Source of the DNA: Pseudomonas sp. RGM2987
GTDB lineage: Bacteria > Pseudomonadota > Gammaproteobacteria > Pseudomonadales > Pseudomonadaceae
Assembly (NCBI RefSeq): GCF_022952855.1
Contig: NZ_JALJDX010000222.1
Location: 1-64,000 of the forward strand
DNA length: 64,000 bases
Reading direction: 5' to 3'
Of this stretch, positions 45,628 through 53,172 are shown piece by piece. The translations under genes and the position numbers were made by a program. Positions within the stretch are counted from its first letter, which is position 1. Every line of letters starts with the position of its first letter. The notes below the pieces were generated by a model that saw only the letters and a program-made list of their open reading frames with translations, searched no databases and was not told the origin of the DNA.

Positions 45628-45644
45628 TGGCACAGAGGCTGCAA
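45628..45644 (+). promoter_or_regulatory. Sigma-54 (-24/-12) promoter
   Basis: TGGCACAGAGGCTGCAA matches TGGCAC-N5-TTGC with a single change. The GG and GC elements are exactly 10 bases apart, as required. It is about 90 bases ahead of the binding-protein start. A dyad TGCAA-N6-TTGCA (45640-45655) overlaps its 3' side. A sigma-54 promoter implies an enhancer-binding activator, such as the SfnR type known for sulfur-starvation genes in Pseudomonas; that regulator is not in the window. Confidence 0.65.
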
Positions 45645-45731
45645 TATTCCTTGCAATGCACTAACTCACTCGCAGTCCGATCTTTCGGAAATAAGAAAGT
45701 TGCCTTCACTCGCCTTGCCTGGAGCCGTCCG

Positions 45732-46724
45732 ATGAAACCTTATTTGCGCTTTCCCCTGGCCCACGCCAGATACCTGATCGGCGCCTGCGTCCTGGCGCTG
45801 GGACTGAGTCCGCTGGCCCAGGCCGCAGAAAAACCACCCGCCGAGGTGCATCTGGACTACGCCTATTACTCGCCGGTCAGCCTGGTGCTCAAACACTTCG
45901 GTTATCTGGAGAAAGCCCTGCCCCAGACCAAGGTGAGCTGGGTGCTGAGCCAGGGCAGTAACCGCGCCCTGGAATACCTCAACAGTGGCGGCGTCGACTT
46001 TGCCTCGTCGGCTAGCCTCGCAGCCGTACTGAGCCGGGCCAACGGCAGCCCGATCAAGTCGGTGTATGTCTACAGCCGCGCCGAGTGGACCGCCCTGGTG
46101 GTGCGCAAGGATTCGCCATTCCAGACGGTAGCCGATCTCAAGGGCAAGAAAATCGCCGCCACCAAGGGCACCGATCCCTATCTGTTCACCCTGCGCAGCC
46201 TGCAACAGGCCGGGCTGAGCAAAGACGATGTGGAACTGGTGCACTTGCAGCACCCGGACGGACGCGTCGCGCTGGAAAAAGGCGACGTCGATGCCTGGGC
46301 CGGCCTCGACCCGCACATGGCCGCCAGCGAAGTGCAGGCCGGCGCGCGCCTGCTGTACCGCAACCCCGGTTTCAACAGCTACGGCGTGGTCAGCGTCACG
46401 GAGCAGTATGCCCGTGAGCATCGGCAAACCATCGACACCGTACTCGCAGCCTACGAGCAGGCTCGTCAATGGGCGATCCAGCATCCCCAGGAGCTGGCAA
46501 AGCTGCTGGCCGACGAATCGGGCCTGCCGCTGGAAGTCGCCAAGCTGCAGCTTTCACGCACCGACCTCGGCAACTCGCAACTGAGCGCCCAGGATGTGCT
46601 GGCTTCCAAGGCTGCCGCGCCGATCCTGGTTTCCGAGGACCTGGTGCGACGCGGCGTGAATGTGGATCAGGTGATCGACCAACTGCTCGACACCGGTCGC
46701 CAACAAGCCGTCGCCCGTCAATAA
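45732..46724 (+). CDS. Sulfonate/taurine-type ABC binding protein
   Basis: About 330 residues, SsuA/TauA-like (NMT1 fold). Signal peptide residues 1-~35 ('CVLALGLSPLAQA'), then 'VHLDYAYYSPVSLVLKHFGYLEK', 'SWVLSQGSNRALEYLNSGGVDFASSASLAA', 'LKGKKIAATKGTDPYLFTLRSL' and 'DVDAWAGLDPHMAAS'. ATG 45732 has GGAG 7 bases upstream. Gene order binding protein-permease-ATPase and the sigma-54 promoter suit a sulfur-scavenging importer; no desulfonating oxygenase is present next to it, so the ligand is uncertain. Confidence 0.9.
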   Translation: MKPYLRFPLAHARYLIGACVLALGLSPLAQAAEKPPAEVHLDYAYYSPVSLVLKHFGYLEKALPQTKVSWVLSQGSNRALEYLNSGGVDFASSASLAAVLSRANGSPIKSVYVYSRAEWTALVVRKDSPFQTVADLKGKKIAATKGTDPYLFTLRSLQQAGLSKDDVELVHLQHPDGRVALEKGDVDAWAGLDPHMAASEVQAGARLLYRNPGFNSYGVVSVTEQYAREHRQTIDTVLAAYEQARQWAIQHPQELAKLLADESGLPLEVAKLQLSRTDLGNSQLSAQDVLASKAAAPILVSEDLVRRGVNVDQVIDQLLDTGRQQAVARQ

Positions 46725-46788
46725 CTCACCGCCCGGGCGACACCGGCCCCGGCGCCTGGCCCGGGGTCGGCGCTGCCAGAGGAGCATC

Positions 46789-47646
46789 ATGAGCAGTAAC
46801 AGCAACGACCTTGCCCGCAAACAATTGTCCGGTGCGCTGGACCTGTCCACACCGGGCAGGCCGGCGCTTTTCAGGCTCACCCGCTGGCAGCCGCGTCTCA
46901 AAGGCCTGGTCCTGCCGGCGCTGATCATCGTGCTTCTGGAGATCATCGTGCGCATCGGCTGGCTGCCTTCCTACCAGATGCCGGCGCCCAGCGAGATCGC
47001 CTTGACCCTGGGCGACCTGGCTGAGGGCGCACTGTGGAAACACATCGGCGCCAGCCTGCTGCGGGTGTTGCTCGGTTTTGCCATTGGCGTCGCCCTGGCG
47101 TTGGTGTTTGCCGCCTGGGTCGGCTTGAGCCGCGAAGCCGAAGCGTACCTGGAGCCGACCTTCGCCGGTCTGCGCTCGATCCCCAGCCTGGCCTGGGTGC
47201 CGCTGCTCCTGCTGTGGCTGGGCATCGACGAAACCTCCAAGGTGGTGTTGATCGCCATCGGCGCGTTCTTTCCGGTGTACCTCAATGGCGTGGCGGCGAT
47301 CCGCAACATCGACCGCAAGCTGGTGGAAGTCGGCCATATGTATGGCTTCAGCCGACGCCGGCTGGTGCGGCGGATTCTCCTGCCCGCCGCCCTGCCCGGC
47401 CTGTTCACCGGGTTGCGCAGCGGCATGAGCCTGGCCTGGATGTTCCTGGTGGCCGCTGAACTGATCGCGGCGACCAAAGGCCTGGGCTACCTGCTCAGCG
47501 ATGGCCGGGAAACCTCGCGGCCGGACATCGTGCTGGCGGCGATCATCGTCCTAGCGGTGCTCGGCAAGCTCAGCGACGGCCTCCTCGCCGGGCTGGAAAA
47601 GCGCTTCCTGGCCTGGCGCGACACCTTCAACGGGCAAGACAGCTGA
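46789..47646 (+). CDS. Sulfonate-type ABC transporter permease
   Basis: 285 residues, SsuC/TauC-like, about six membrane segments. EAA loop is visible in 'VEVGHMYGFSRRRLVRRILLPAALPGLFTGLRSGMSLAWMFLVAAELIAATKGLGYLL'. ATG 46789 with AGAGGAG upstream. Lies 64 bases after the binding-protein gene. Together with the ATPase encoded at 47671 it completes the importer. Confidence 0.92.
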   Translation: MSSNSNDLARKQLSGALDLSTPGRPALFRLTRWQPRLKGLVLPALIIVLLEIIVRIGWLPSYQMPAPSEIALTLGDLAEGALWKHIGASLLRVLLGFAIGVALALVFAAWVGLSREAEAYLEPTFAGLRSIPSLAWVPLLLLWLGIDETSKVVLIAIGAFFPVYLNGVAAIRNIDRKLVEVGHMYGFSRRRLVRRILLPAALPGLFTGLRSGMSLAWMFLVAAELIAATKGLGYLLSDGRETSRPDIVLAAIIVLAVLGKLSDGLLAGLEKRFLAWRDTFNGQDS

Positions 47647-47670
47647 AACCCCTACGCCGAGAATCCATTC

Positions 47671-48384
47671 ATGAGCCAAGCCCTGCTGGATATACGCGTC
47701 GAGCGCAAGACCTTCGCCGCCACCACTGTCCTCAACAATATCCACCTGCAATTGCAACCCCGGGAAACCGTGAGCCTGCTGGGTCCCAGCGGCTGTGGCA
47801 AAAGTACCCTGCTGCGCATCATCGCCGGCCTTGAACGGGATTTCGAAGGGCAACGGCTCCGCGATACCGGGCCCCTGGCCTTTGTGTTCCAGGAGCCACG
47901 GTTGATGCCCTGGCTGACGGTGGAGCAGAACATCGGTTTCAGTGACGACGGGCAATACGACAAGACCTGGGTCGCACAGTTGATCGAGGAAGTCGGGCTC
48001 GCGGGCTTCGCCAATGCCTTGCCCAAGGCCTTGTCCGGTGGCATGGCGCAACGGGTGGCGATTGCCCGCGGCCTGTACTCGCGACCGCGGGTGCTGCTGC
48101 TGGACGAACCCTTCAGCGCGGTGGACGCTTTCACTCGGATGAAACTGCAGGACCTGCTGCTGCAATTGGCCGACCGACACGCCATTGCCCTGCTGCTGGT
48201 CACCCATGATGTCGACGAGGCGCTGTACCTGAGTGACCGGGTATTGGTGATGGACAACCGGCCCAGCAGCATTCGCCAGGAACTGGCGGTAGCGCTGGAT
48301 CACCCGCGAGACCGCCGCGATCCACTGCTGGCCAGACTCAAGGCGCTGGCCCTGACTGAATTGCAGCGCGCCCATGTGATTTGA
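47671..48384 (+). CDS. Sulfonate-type ABC transporter ATPase
   Basis: 237 residues, SsuB/TauB-like. Walker A 'GPSGCGKST', signature 'LSGGMAQRVAIARGL', Walker B 'VLLLDEPFSAVD', switch His in 'LLVTHDVDEALYLSDRV'. 'FVFQEPRLMPWLTVEQN' is the Q-loop form typical of nitrate/sulfonate importers. Starts 24 bases after the permease stop. Confidence 0.93.
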   Translation: MSQALLDIRVERKTFAATTVLNNIHLQLQPRETVSLLGPSGCGKSTLLRIIAGLERDFEGQRLRDTGPLAFVFQEPRLMPWLTVEQNIGFSDDGQYDKTWVAQLIEEVGLAGFANALPKALSGGMAQRVAIARGLYSRPRVLLLDEPFSAVDAFTRMKLQDLLLQLADRHAIALLLVTHDVDEALYLSDRVLVMDNRPSSIRQELAVALDHPRDRRDPLLARLKALALTELQRAHVI

Positions 48385-48503
48385 GGGCCTTTGCGATTAA
48401 GAACGCATAGGAATTAATAAATAAATAATCAGTATTTATGGTTATAAAAATAAACACGTACGCTCTGCTCATCCGCCCCTTGGTCACGACAGTGAAGTGC
48501 CTT

Positions 48504-48665
48504 ATGAAACAGACTGACAACGTTATCGACCTCGCCCAATTTCGCAAACGCAAACAGGCCCAGCAAGTGGCCCGGGCCATGTGGGAGATGTACGCACGTA
48601 ATGCCGGTTACCAGGCGTTCCAGTGGGTCCAGGCGTCTCATTCCAGCCGGACGTACAACGTGTGA
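48504..48665 (+). CDS. 53-residue basic small protein
   Basis: Begins 'MKQTDNVIDLAQFRKRKQAQQ' and continues as a charged helix to 'YNV'. No cysteine, no membrane segment. The stop overlaps the GTG start of the next gene (GTGA at 48662-48665), so the two are translationally coupled. A reading from 48438 is longer but lacks a good start. I do not recognise the family. The tight coupling to a regulator argues that it is a real gene. Confidence 0.6.
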   Translation: MKQTDNVIDLAQFRKRKQAQQVARAMWEMYARNAGYQAFQWVQASHSSRTYNV

Positions 48666-49309
48666 GCGCCCAGGAGCCCTCGCGCTTTTTGACCAGCGCC
48701 GACGAACCTGAAGTAGACCTGAACAACCTCGAGGCGTTGGATGAAGATCCGATCTGCGAGCGGGTCGGGCAGAATCTGCAGCGCCTTCGGGGCAAACGCC
48801 ATCTTTCCCTGGACGCCCTCGCCCGCCAGTGCGGTGTCAGCCGGGCCATGCTGGCGCAGATCGAGTCCGGGCGTAGCGTGCCGTCGATCAAGGTGCTGTG
48901 CAAAATCGCCAAGGGTCTGAAGGTGTCGGTGGCCGCGTTTCTGGAGCATCGGGCTTTCGAGGGGGTGGCGGTTCTGTCAGCCGCTCAGAGCAAGCGCCTG
49001 GTCAGCGCCAACGGCGCTTTTGTCAGCCGCACGCTGTTTCCGTTCGATGTGGCACGGCAGTCGGAGTTCTACGAATTGCGCCTGAGCCCTCTGGGGGAGG
49101 AACAGTCCGAAGGGCACGGGCCGGGCGTGCAGGAGAACCTGGTGGTGTCCCAGGGTGTGCTGGAAATCAGCGTCAATGAGGAACGCTACCTGCTCTCCAC
49201 CGGCGACTCGATTCTGTTTTATGCCGACCAGCCCCACCGTTATCGCAACCCGGCCGACAGTGAAGCGGTGGCGTACCTGGTAGTGACCTACCCGGAACGC
49301 CTGGATTGA
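48662..49309 (+). CDS. XRE-cupin transcriptional regulator
   Basis: About 215 residues from GTG 48662. Residues ~35-95 form a lambda-repressor-like HTH ('NLQRLRGKRHLSLDALARQCGVSRAMLAQIESGRSVPSIKVLCKIAKGL'). Residues ~140-212 form a cupin ('VVSQGVLEISVNEERYLLSTGDSILFYADQPHRYRNPA'), a ligand-binding barrel. Such regulators control amino-acid or sulfur-compound pathways. Lies 280 bases after the ABC ATPase gene, so it may regulate that importer or the small gene cluster. A longer in-frame GTG start at 48623 is less likely because of the coupling described for the upstream ORF. Confidence 0.88.
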   Translation: MSAQEPSRFLTSADEPEVDLNNLEALDEDPICERVGQNLQRLRGKRHLSLDALARQCGVSRAMLAQIESGRSVPSIKVLCKIAKGLKVSVAAFLEHRAFEGVAVLSAAQSKRLVSANGAFVSRTLFPFDVARQSEFYELRLSPLGEEQSEGHGPGVQENLVVSQGVLEISVNEERYLLSTGDSILFYADQPHRYRNPADSEAVAYLVVTYPERLD

Positions 49310-49317
49310 CAGCCATC

Positions 49318-49424
49318 GTGGCGAGGGAGCTTGCTCCCGCTGGGCTGCGCGACAGACCCTTTTTGTGAGCGCTTCGCACTGGAGCGCCAGCCCGGTCAAG
49401 CGGGAGCAAGCTCCCTCGCCACAG
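49318..49424. repeat. REPIN
   Basis: GTGGCGAGGGAGCTTGCTCC at the left, GGAGCAAGCTCCCTCGCCAC at the right, spacer with TTTTTGTGAGCGCTTCGCAC, which is shared with 28.15 kb. It sits between the XRE-cupin gene and the end of the Met-rich gene and may serve both 3' ends. Confidence 0.9.
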
Positions 49425-49439
49425 TGGACTGCGTCAGTC

Positions 49440-49943
49440 TTAGCAGGTGCAGCACATCATCGGCATGCCGTTGCAGCTCATCATCATTGGCATGGCGCAG
49501 TCGTTCATCATTTTCATCATCAGGGCGCAGCAGTTTTTCATCATGTCCATGTTCATGCCGGCCATCGGCATGATTTTGCACATCATGCAATCGGCCATCA
49601 TCGTGCATTCCATCACGCACTTCATCGATGGCATCGGCATGCCCATGGTGGGCATTGGCATCATCATGTTCGACATCGGCATCGCCATGCTCGCCTGGGA
49701 CATGCACATCATGCTCATGTTGGCGCAGTGCATCATCATCGGCATGCCGCAGTTCATCATCATCTGCATCATTTCGGCGCTGTTCTTGAACATCGCCATG
49801 TCCATGCCGGCAGCGGGCATCATTTTGCACATCATGCCGTCATCCATCATTTCGCAGGACATGGTCGCCATCATCATCGGCATGCCCATCATCGGCATCA
49901 TCGGCATGGTAGTGTTCATTGGCATCTGCATGGCGTTCATCAT
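49440..49943 (-). CDS. Extremely Met- and Cys-rich protein, possible metal (copper) sequestration
   Basis: 167 residues of which 70 are Met and 16 are Cys by my count. Two tandem repeats of about 83 residues align: 'CEMMDDGMMCKMMPAAGMDM' with 'CTMMADCMMCKIMPMAGMNM', and 'NCGMPMMMHC' with 'DCAMPMMMSC'. The N-terminal ~28 residues are Met/Pro-rich ('MPMNTTMPMMPMMGMPMM'). There is no obvious signal peptide, one His, and few charged residues. Soft thioether and thiol ligands strongly suggest Cu(I) or Ag(I) binding, or a methionine oxidant sink; both are inference. ATG 49943 has AGGGAG 7 bases upstream. I know no family that matches. Confidence 0.8.
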   Translation of the reverse strand: MMNAMQMPMNTTMPMMPMMGMPMMMATMSCEMMDDGMMCKMMPAAGMDMAMFKNSAEMMQMMMNCGMPMMMHCANMSMMCMSQASMAMPMSNMMMPMPTMGMPMPSMKCVMECTMMADCMMCKIMPMAGMNMDMMKNCCALMMKMMNDCAMPMMMSCNGMPMMCCTC

Positions 49944-49992
49944 GGTGTTGCTCCCTGTAAGGATCGATAGTTGGACGAAGCTGATGGGGCGG

Positions 49993-50020
49993 ATTCTAAG
50001 CATTGTCCTCAGTCCAACAA
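49993..50020 (-). promoter_or_regulatory. Sigma-70-type promoter of the Met-rich gene
   Basis: On the minus strand TTGTTG (-35), 16 bases, TAGAAT (-10), located about 50 bases ahead of the ATG at 49943. No CueR-like dyad is evident between the boxes. The remainder of 50021-50236 has no gene. Confidence 0.45.
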
Positions 50021-50236
50021 GATGGCGATCGAACAGCCAGAACGAACGCTGGAGCAGTCTTAACGACGTGATGAGCGCGGGCGTGTCTGCTTGTGCGAAC
50101 ATAACGACGTCTTTGCAGAAACCCAGGCAGCACCAGCTTCGATCCCTCGGCTTCAGCTATTCCATTGAGACCTATATAAATAACCGTAAGAAATAATCGG
50201 TCTAATTGGCTCATGCGAATCCGTTAAGCCACAACC

Positions 50237-50259
50237 GTGGGAGCAAAGCTTGCTCCCAC
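50237..50259. terminator. Palindrome at the end of the dehydratase gene
   Basis: A REP-derived perfect hairpin, ten-base arms GTGGGAGCAA/TTGCTCCCAC around a 3-base centre, touches the dehydratase stop codon. It may stop or stabilise that transcript; no T-run is present. Confidence 0.5.
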
Positions 50260-51215
50260 TAACCGATCACTGCTGCATACACCGAACGATCAACATTGCC
50301 ACCGGACAGAATCACCGCCACCCTTTTGCCCTGCATCGCTCTTCGCTCCTGCATCAGCGCCGCCAACGCCGCTGCGCCGGCGCCTTCTGCAAGGTTATGG
50401 GTGTCGGTGTAGTAAACCCGCATGGCCTCGGCAATCTCCTGCTCGCTGACCGCCACGATCCGCGCCGCGCCAGCCCCATAGATAGCGAAGGCCTCGGGAA
50501 TCGGCCTGCGCACGGCCAGGCCATCGGCGAACGTATCCGCCGACGGGGTCTCGCACAGCGTACCCGCCTCGAACGATAGCTTGGCCGCCGCAGCCTCGGT
50601 GGACGCCACCCCCACCACCTGCGTCTTCAGGCCCAACGCATCGCGGGCGCCGATGACCGCGCAGATGCCTGAGCCACAACCGATCGGCACGTAGACCGTG
50701 TGCAGGTCCGGCACCGCATTGAACAGTTCCAGGGCGTAGGTCGCCACGCCCTTGACCAGCTCAGGGTGGAACGGCGGCACCAGGAACAGGCCGTGGACTT
50801 GTGCCAGGCGTGCGGCCTCTTCTCGGGCCTCGTCGAAATCACGCCCGTATTCGATCACTTCGCCGCCAAAGCCACGCATGGCATTGTTCTTCTCCAGCGA
50901 ATTGCCTTTGGGCACGACGATCAGCGCTTTCAAACCCAGGGCGCTGGCGGCCAGCGCCAGGCTCTGGCCATGGTTGCCGCGGGTCGCGGTGACGATGCCC
51001 CTTGCCTGTGGGTGCTCGCGCCTGAGCCAGTGCATGAAGGTCACGCCGCCGCGGACTTTGAAGGCGCCGGTGGGCGTGTGGTTTTCGTGCTTGACCCATA
51101 CCGCGCAGCCGAGCCGTTCAGCCAGCAACGGCCAGGCGTACTGGGCGGTGGCAGGCATGACTTGGTAGACGTGGCGGGCAGCCTCTTCGATAGCGTCGCG
51201 TGTCAGATTGTGCAT
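50259..51215 (-). CDS. Threonine/serine dehydratase-like PLP enzyme
   Basis: About 318 residues of fold type II PLP enzymes (IlvA/TdcB core without the ACT domain). PLP lysine in 'TPTGAFKVRGG', the Asn loop 'TATRGNHGQSLA', phosphate-binding loop 'IGCGSGICAV' and the C-terminal 'VILSGGNVD'. Length and lack of a regulatory domain suit a catabolic threonine or hydroxyamino-acid dehydratase; the acid 'AEGAGAAALAAL' block is typical of TdcB. ATG 51215. Probably controlled by the divergent AraC gene. Confidence 0.9.
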   Translation of the reverse strand: MHNLTRDAIEEAARHVYQVMPATAQYAWPLLAERLGCAVWVKHENHTPTGAFKVRGGVTFMHWLRREHPQARGIVTATRGNHGQSLALAASALGLKALIVVPKGNSLEKNNAMRGFGGEVIEYGRDFDEAREEAARLAQVHGLFLVPPFHPELVKGVATYALELFNAVPDLHTVYVPIGCGSGICAVIGARDALGLKTQVVGVASTEAAAAKLSFEAGTLCETPSADTFADGLAVRRPIPEAFAIYGAGAARIVAVSEQEIAEAMRVYYTDTHNLAEGAGAAALAALMQERRAMQGKRVAVILSGGNVDRSVYAAVIG

Positions 51216-51309
51216 GTTCAGCCTCCGGTTTTTGGCCCAGTCTAGGCATGGACACCGTAGGCCGGCTTTCAAAAAACTGACCTGACTTTCAGAGCGGCAT
51301 TTCTCTACT

Positions 51310-52107
51310 ATGTTGCCCATGAGCCATCGAAACCGCCAACAGCCACCACCAGCCGAACCGGTCCGCCGCATCGAGGCCGGGCCGTGGGCGATTGAATTGC
51401 TGCCCGGCAGCGCCTATGCCGCCCGGTACGTAGCGAGCCAGTCGGCAATCGGCTTTGCCTTCGACAGCCAGCGCGGCCTGCATGCCATCGGCAGCGACCG
51501 GGTGCACCCGTTCGAGGCCATGCCCAACGGCCTGGCGTTCGTTCCCATGGGCTGCGATGTGTTTTCCGAATCACCCCAGGGTGGCGAATACCTGCGCGTG
51601 GTTCGCACCGACGCAACGGCGCTGGCGGGAACCCAGCCCTTCAATAATCGGATCGACCGCCAGGCCATGGCCCTCGCACACCGGATGCGTGGCGCGCTGT
51701 TGCAGGCTTCAGTGGCGGACGATTGGGAAGCCTGGGCCATCGCCCTGGCTGAGCGGGTAGTCGGGACAACAGCAAGCCCTCATGCCGTACTCAGCGGCAG
51801 CCGGATGCGCCTGCTGGACGAGCTCATCGACACGGGTCTCAACGGCCCTCTCGGCGTATCGACCATGGCGCAACTGCTCGGATTGTCCGAAGGCTATTTC
51901 ATGCGAGCCTTCAAGAACGCCACGGGAAAAAGCCCCCACAGCTACCTGATCGACCGCCGCCTCGCCAAGGCCCGGGCGCTGATGCGCGATTCAAACGCAG
52001 GATTGAGCGAGATCGCCCTCGCCTGCGGCTTCAACTCCCAGGCGCACATGACAACGGCCTTCAAGCAACGCCTGGGGATCAGTCCCGGAGCGTTGCGCAG
52101 TTCCTGA
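51310..52107 (+). CDS. AraC-family transcriptional regulator
   Basis: 265 residues. N-terminal ~150 residues are a cupin-like sensing region without a clear family motif; residues ~170-262 hold the AraC HTH pair ('STMAQLLGLSEGYFMRAFKNATGKSPHSYLIDRRLAKARALM' and 'SEIALACGFNSQAHMTTAFKQRLGISPGAL'). Divergent from the dehydratase gene with about 95 bases between starts, so it likely regulates it. Confidence 0.9.
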   Translation: MLPMSHRNRQQPPPAEPVRRIEAGPWAIELLPGSAYAARYVASQSAIGFAFDSQRGLHAIGSDRVHPFEAMPNGLAFVPMGCDVFSESPQGGEYLRVVRTDATALAGTQPFNNRIDRQAMALAHRMRGALLQASVADDWEAWAIALAERVVGTTASPHAVLSGSRMRLLDELIDTGLNGPLGVSTMAQLLGLSEGYFMRAFKNATGKSPHSYLIDRRLAKARALMRDSNAGLSEIALACGFNSQAHMTTAFKQRLGISPGALRSS

Positions 52108-52136
52108 CGACAAGGTTACAGCCGACGCAGGCCCGG

Positions 52137-52922
52137 TCATGCATGTACGCTATTGACCCGGCTGTCCGCCAGCTTGAACACCACGCGCTGCGGATGGTTG
52201 ACCGAGACCAGGTATTCCACCGGTTGCCCCTGGCGGTCGAAGATCACGCCGCGATAGACCAGCGCGGCAGTGCCGGGCTCGACTTCGAGCAGGCGGGCCT
52301 CTTGGTCGTTCATCAAAGCAACGCTCAAGGTGCCTTCGTCGCCCTCGATCTCGATCTGGTAGCGAGACAGCAGTAAGGCGTACAACGAGGCGCCCTCGAT
52401 CAGGTCCCCCGCCACCAGATCCGGCGCGCGGGCCGCAGGAATGTAGCTGGTCTCGATGCAAAACGGTTTTTGATCCACCGTGCGCAGGCGCCTGATGGTC
52501 AGCAACGGATCGCCTTCCTCGATCTTTAACCATTTGGCGACGCGCGCGCTGGCCTGGGTTTGCTCGAAGTAGAGCAATTTACTGCCAGGCCTGGCTCCTG
52601 CCTGCTCGACCACCTCGGCTATGCCTTTTCGCGCAACGGTATTGAGTGGCCGCTCCACGCCCGGAGCCGTCACGAATGTGCCGCGATTGCCACGGCGCTC
52701 CAGGACGCCACGATCGATCAGGGTTTGCAGGGCCTTTCGCAGCGTCATCCGGCTGATCCCCAAATGCTCGGCCAAATCACGCTCCGCCGGAATGCGTTCC
52801 GTTGGCCCGAACTCTGGGCGCTCCAGCATCTCCAGCAATGCCTGGACGGCATGCCAGGCCACCTGCTTGCGCTCGGGCGCCAGGAGCGACACGTCAGAGG
52901 ACTTTGGAGGGGTAACTTTCAT
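52137..52922 (-). CDS. GntR/HutC-type regulator of the fructosamine operon
   Basis: 261 residues. N-terminal winged HTH (~20-90: 'RIPAERDLAEHLGISRMTLRKALQTLIDRGVLERRGNRGTFV') and C-terminal UTRA ligand domain (~105-250). Divergent from the SIS-domain gene with 250 bases between starts. Regulators of this class bind TGGTNTANACCA-like sites; three TGGT boxes are found in the shared promoter. Effector is probably a sugar-phosphate or the Amadori compound itself. Confidence 0.91.
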   Translation of the reverse strand: MKVTPPKSSDVSLLAPERKQVAWHAVQALLEMLERPEFGPTERIPAERDLAEHLGISRMTLRKALQTLIDRGVLERRGNRGTFVTAPGVERPLNTVARKGIAEVVEQAGARPGSKLLYFEQTQASARVAKWLKIEEGDPLLTIRRLRTVDQKPFCIETSYIPAARAPDLVAGDLIEGASLYALLLSRYQIEIEGDEGTLSVALMNDQEARLLEVEPGTAALVYRGVIFDRQGQPVEYLVSVNHPQRVVFKLADSRVNSVHA

Positions 52923-53058
52923 GGTCTACATCCTGGATTATTTTTTTCGGTGGTTCAGTGCGACGTCAGCCCAAACAAAACGTCGCAAACATGCGTACTG
53001 GGTGAGAGGCAGCATAACAGGCCGCGGGGTAAGCCCCGTGATCCGCCCGAGCGGCCCA

Positions 53059-53117
53059 TTAGACCACGGCTAAAAAGCCTTGTATTGGTATTTTTCATGG
53101 TATAGCTTCTGGTCTAA
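53059..53117. promoter_or_regulatory. Array of GntR-type operator half-sites
   Basis: TGGTATTT at 53086, TGGTATAG at 53098 and TGGTCTAA at 53110 start exactly 12 bases apart, on one face-shifted helix. TTAGACCA (53059-53066), the reverse complement of TGGTCTAA, lies upstream. This is the expected half-site of HutC-family regulators. Rest of 52923-53172 holds no gene. Confidence 0.55.
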
Positions 53118-53172
53118 ACAGCGATCATGAAACGCAACATGAATCACCCTTATAAAGCCCCCAGGAGCTCAC

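Noticed and set aside
49447..50196. 249-codon Ile/Met-rich plus-strand frame opposite the Met-rich gene
   Set aside because: ATG codons read backwards give CAT/ATC-type codons, so this frame is the reverse image of the Met codons; no ribosome site or domain.
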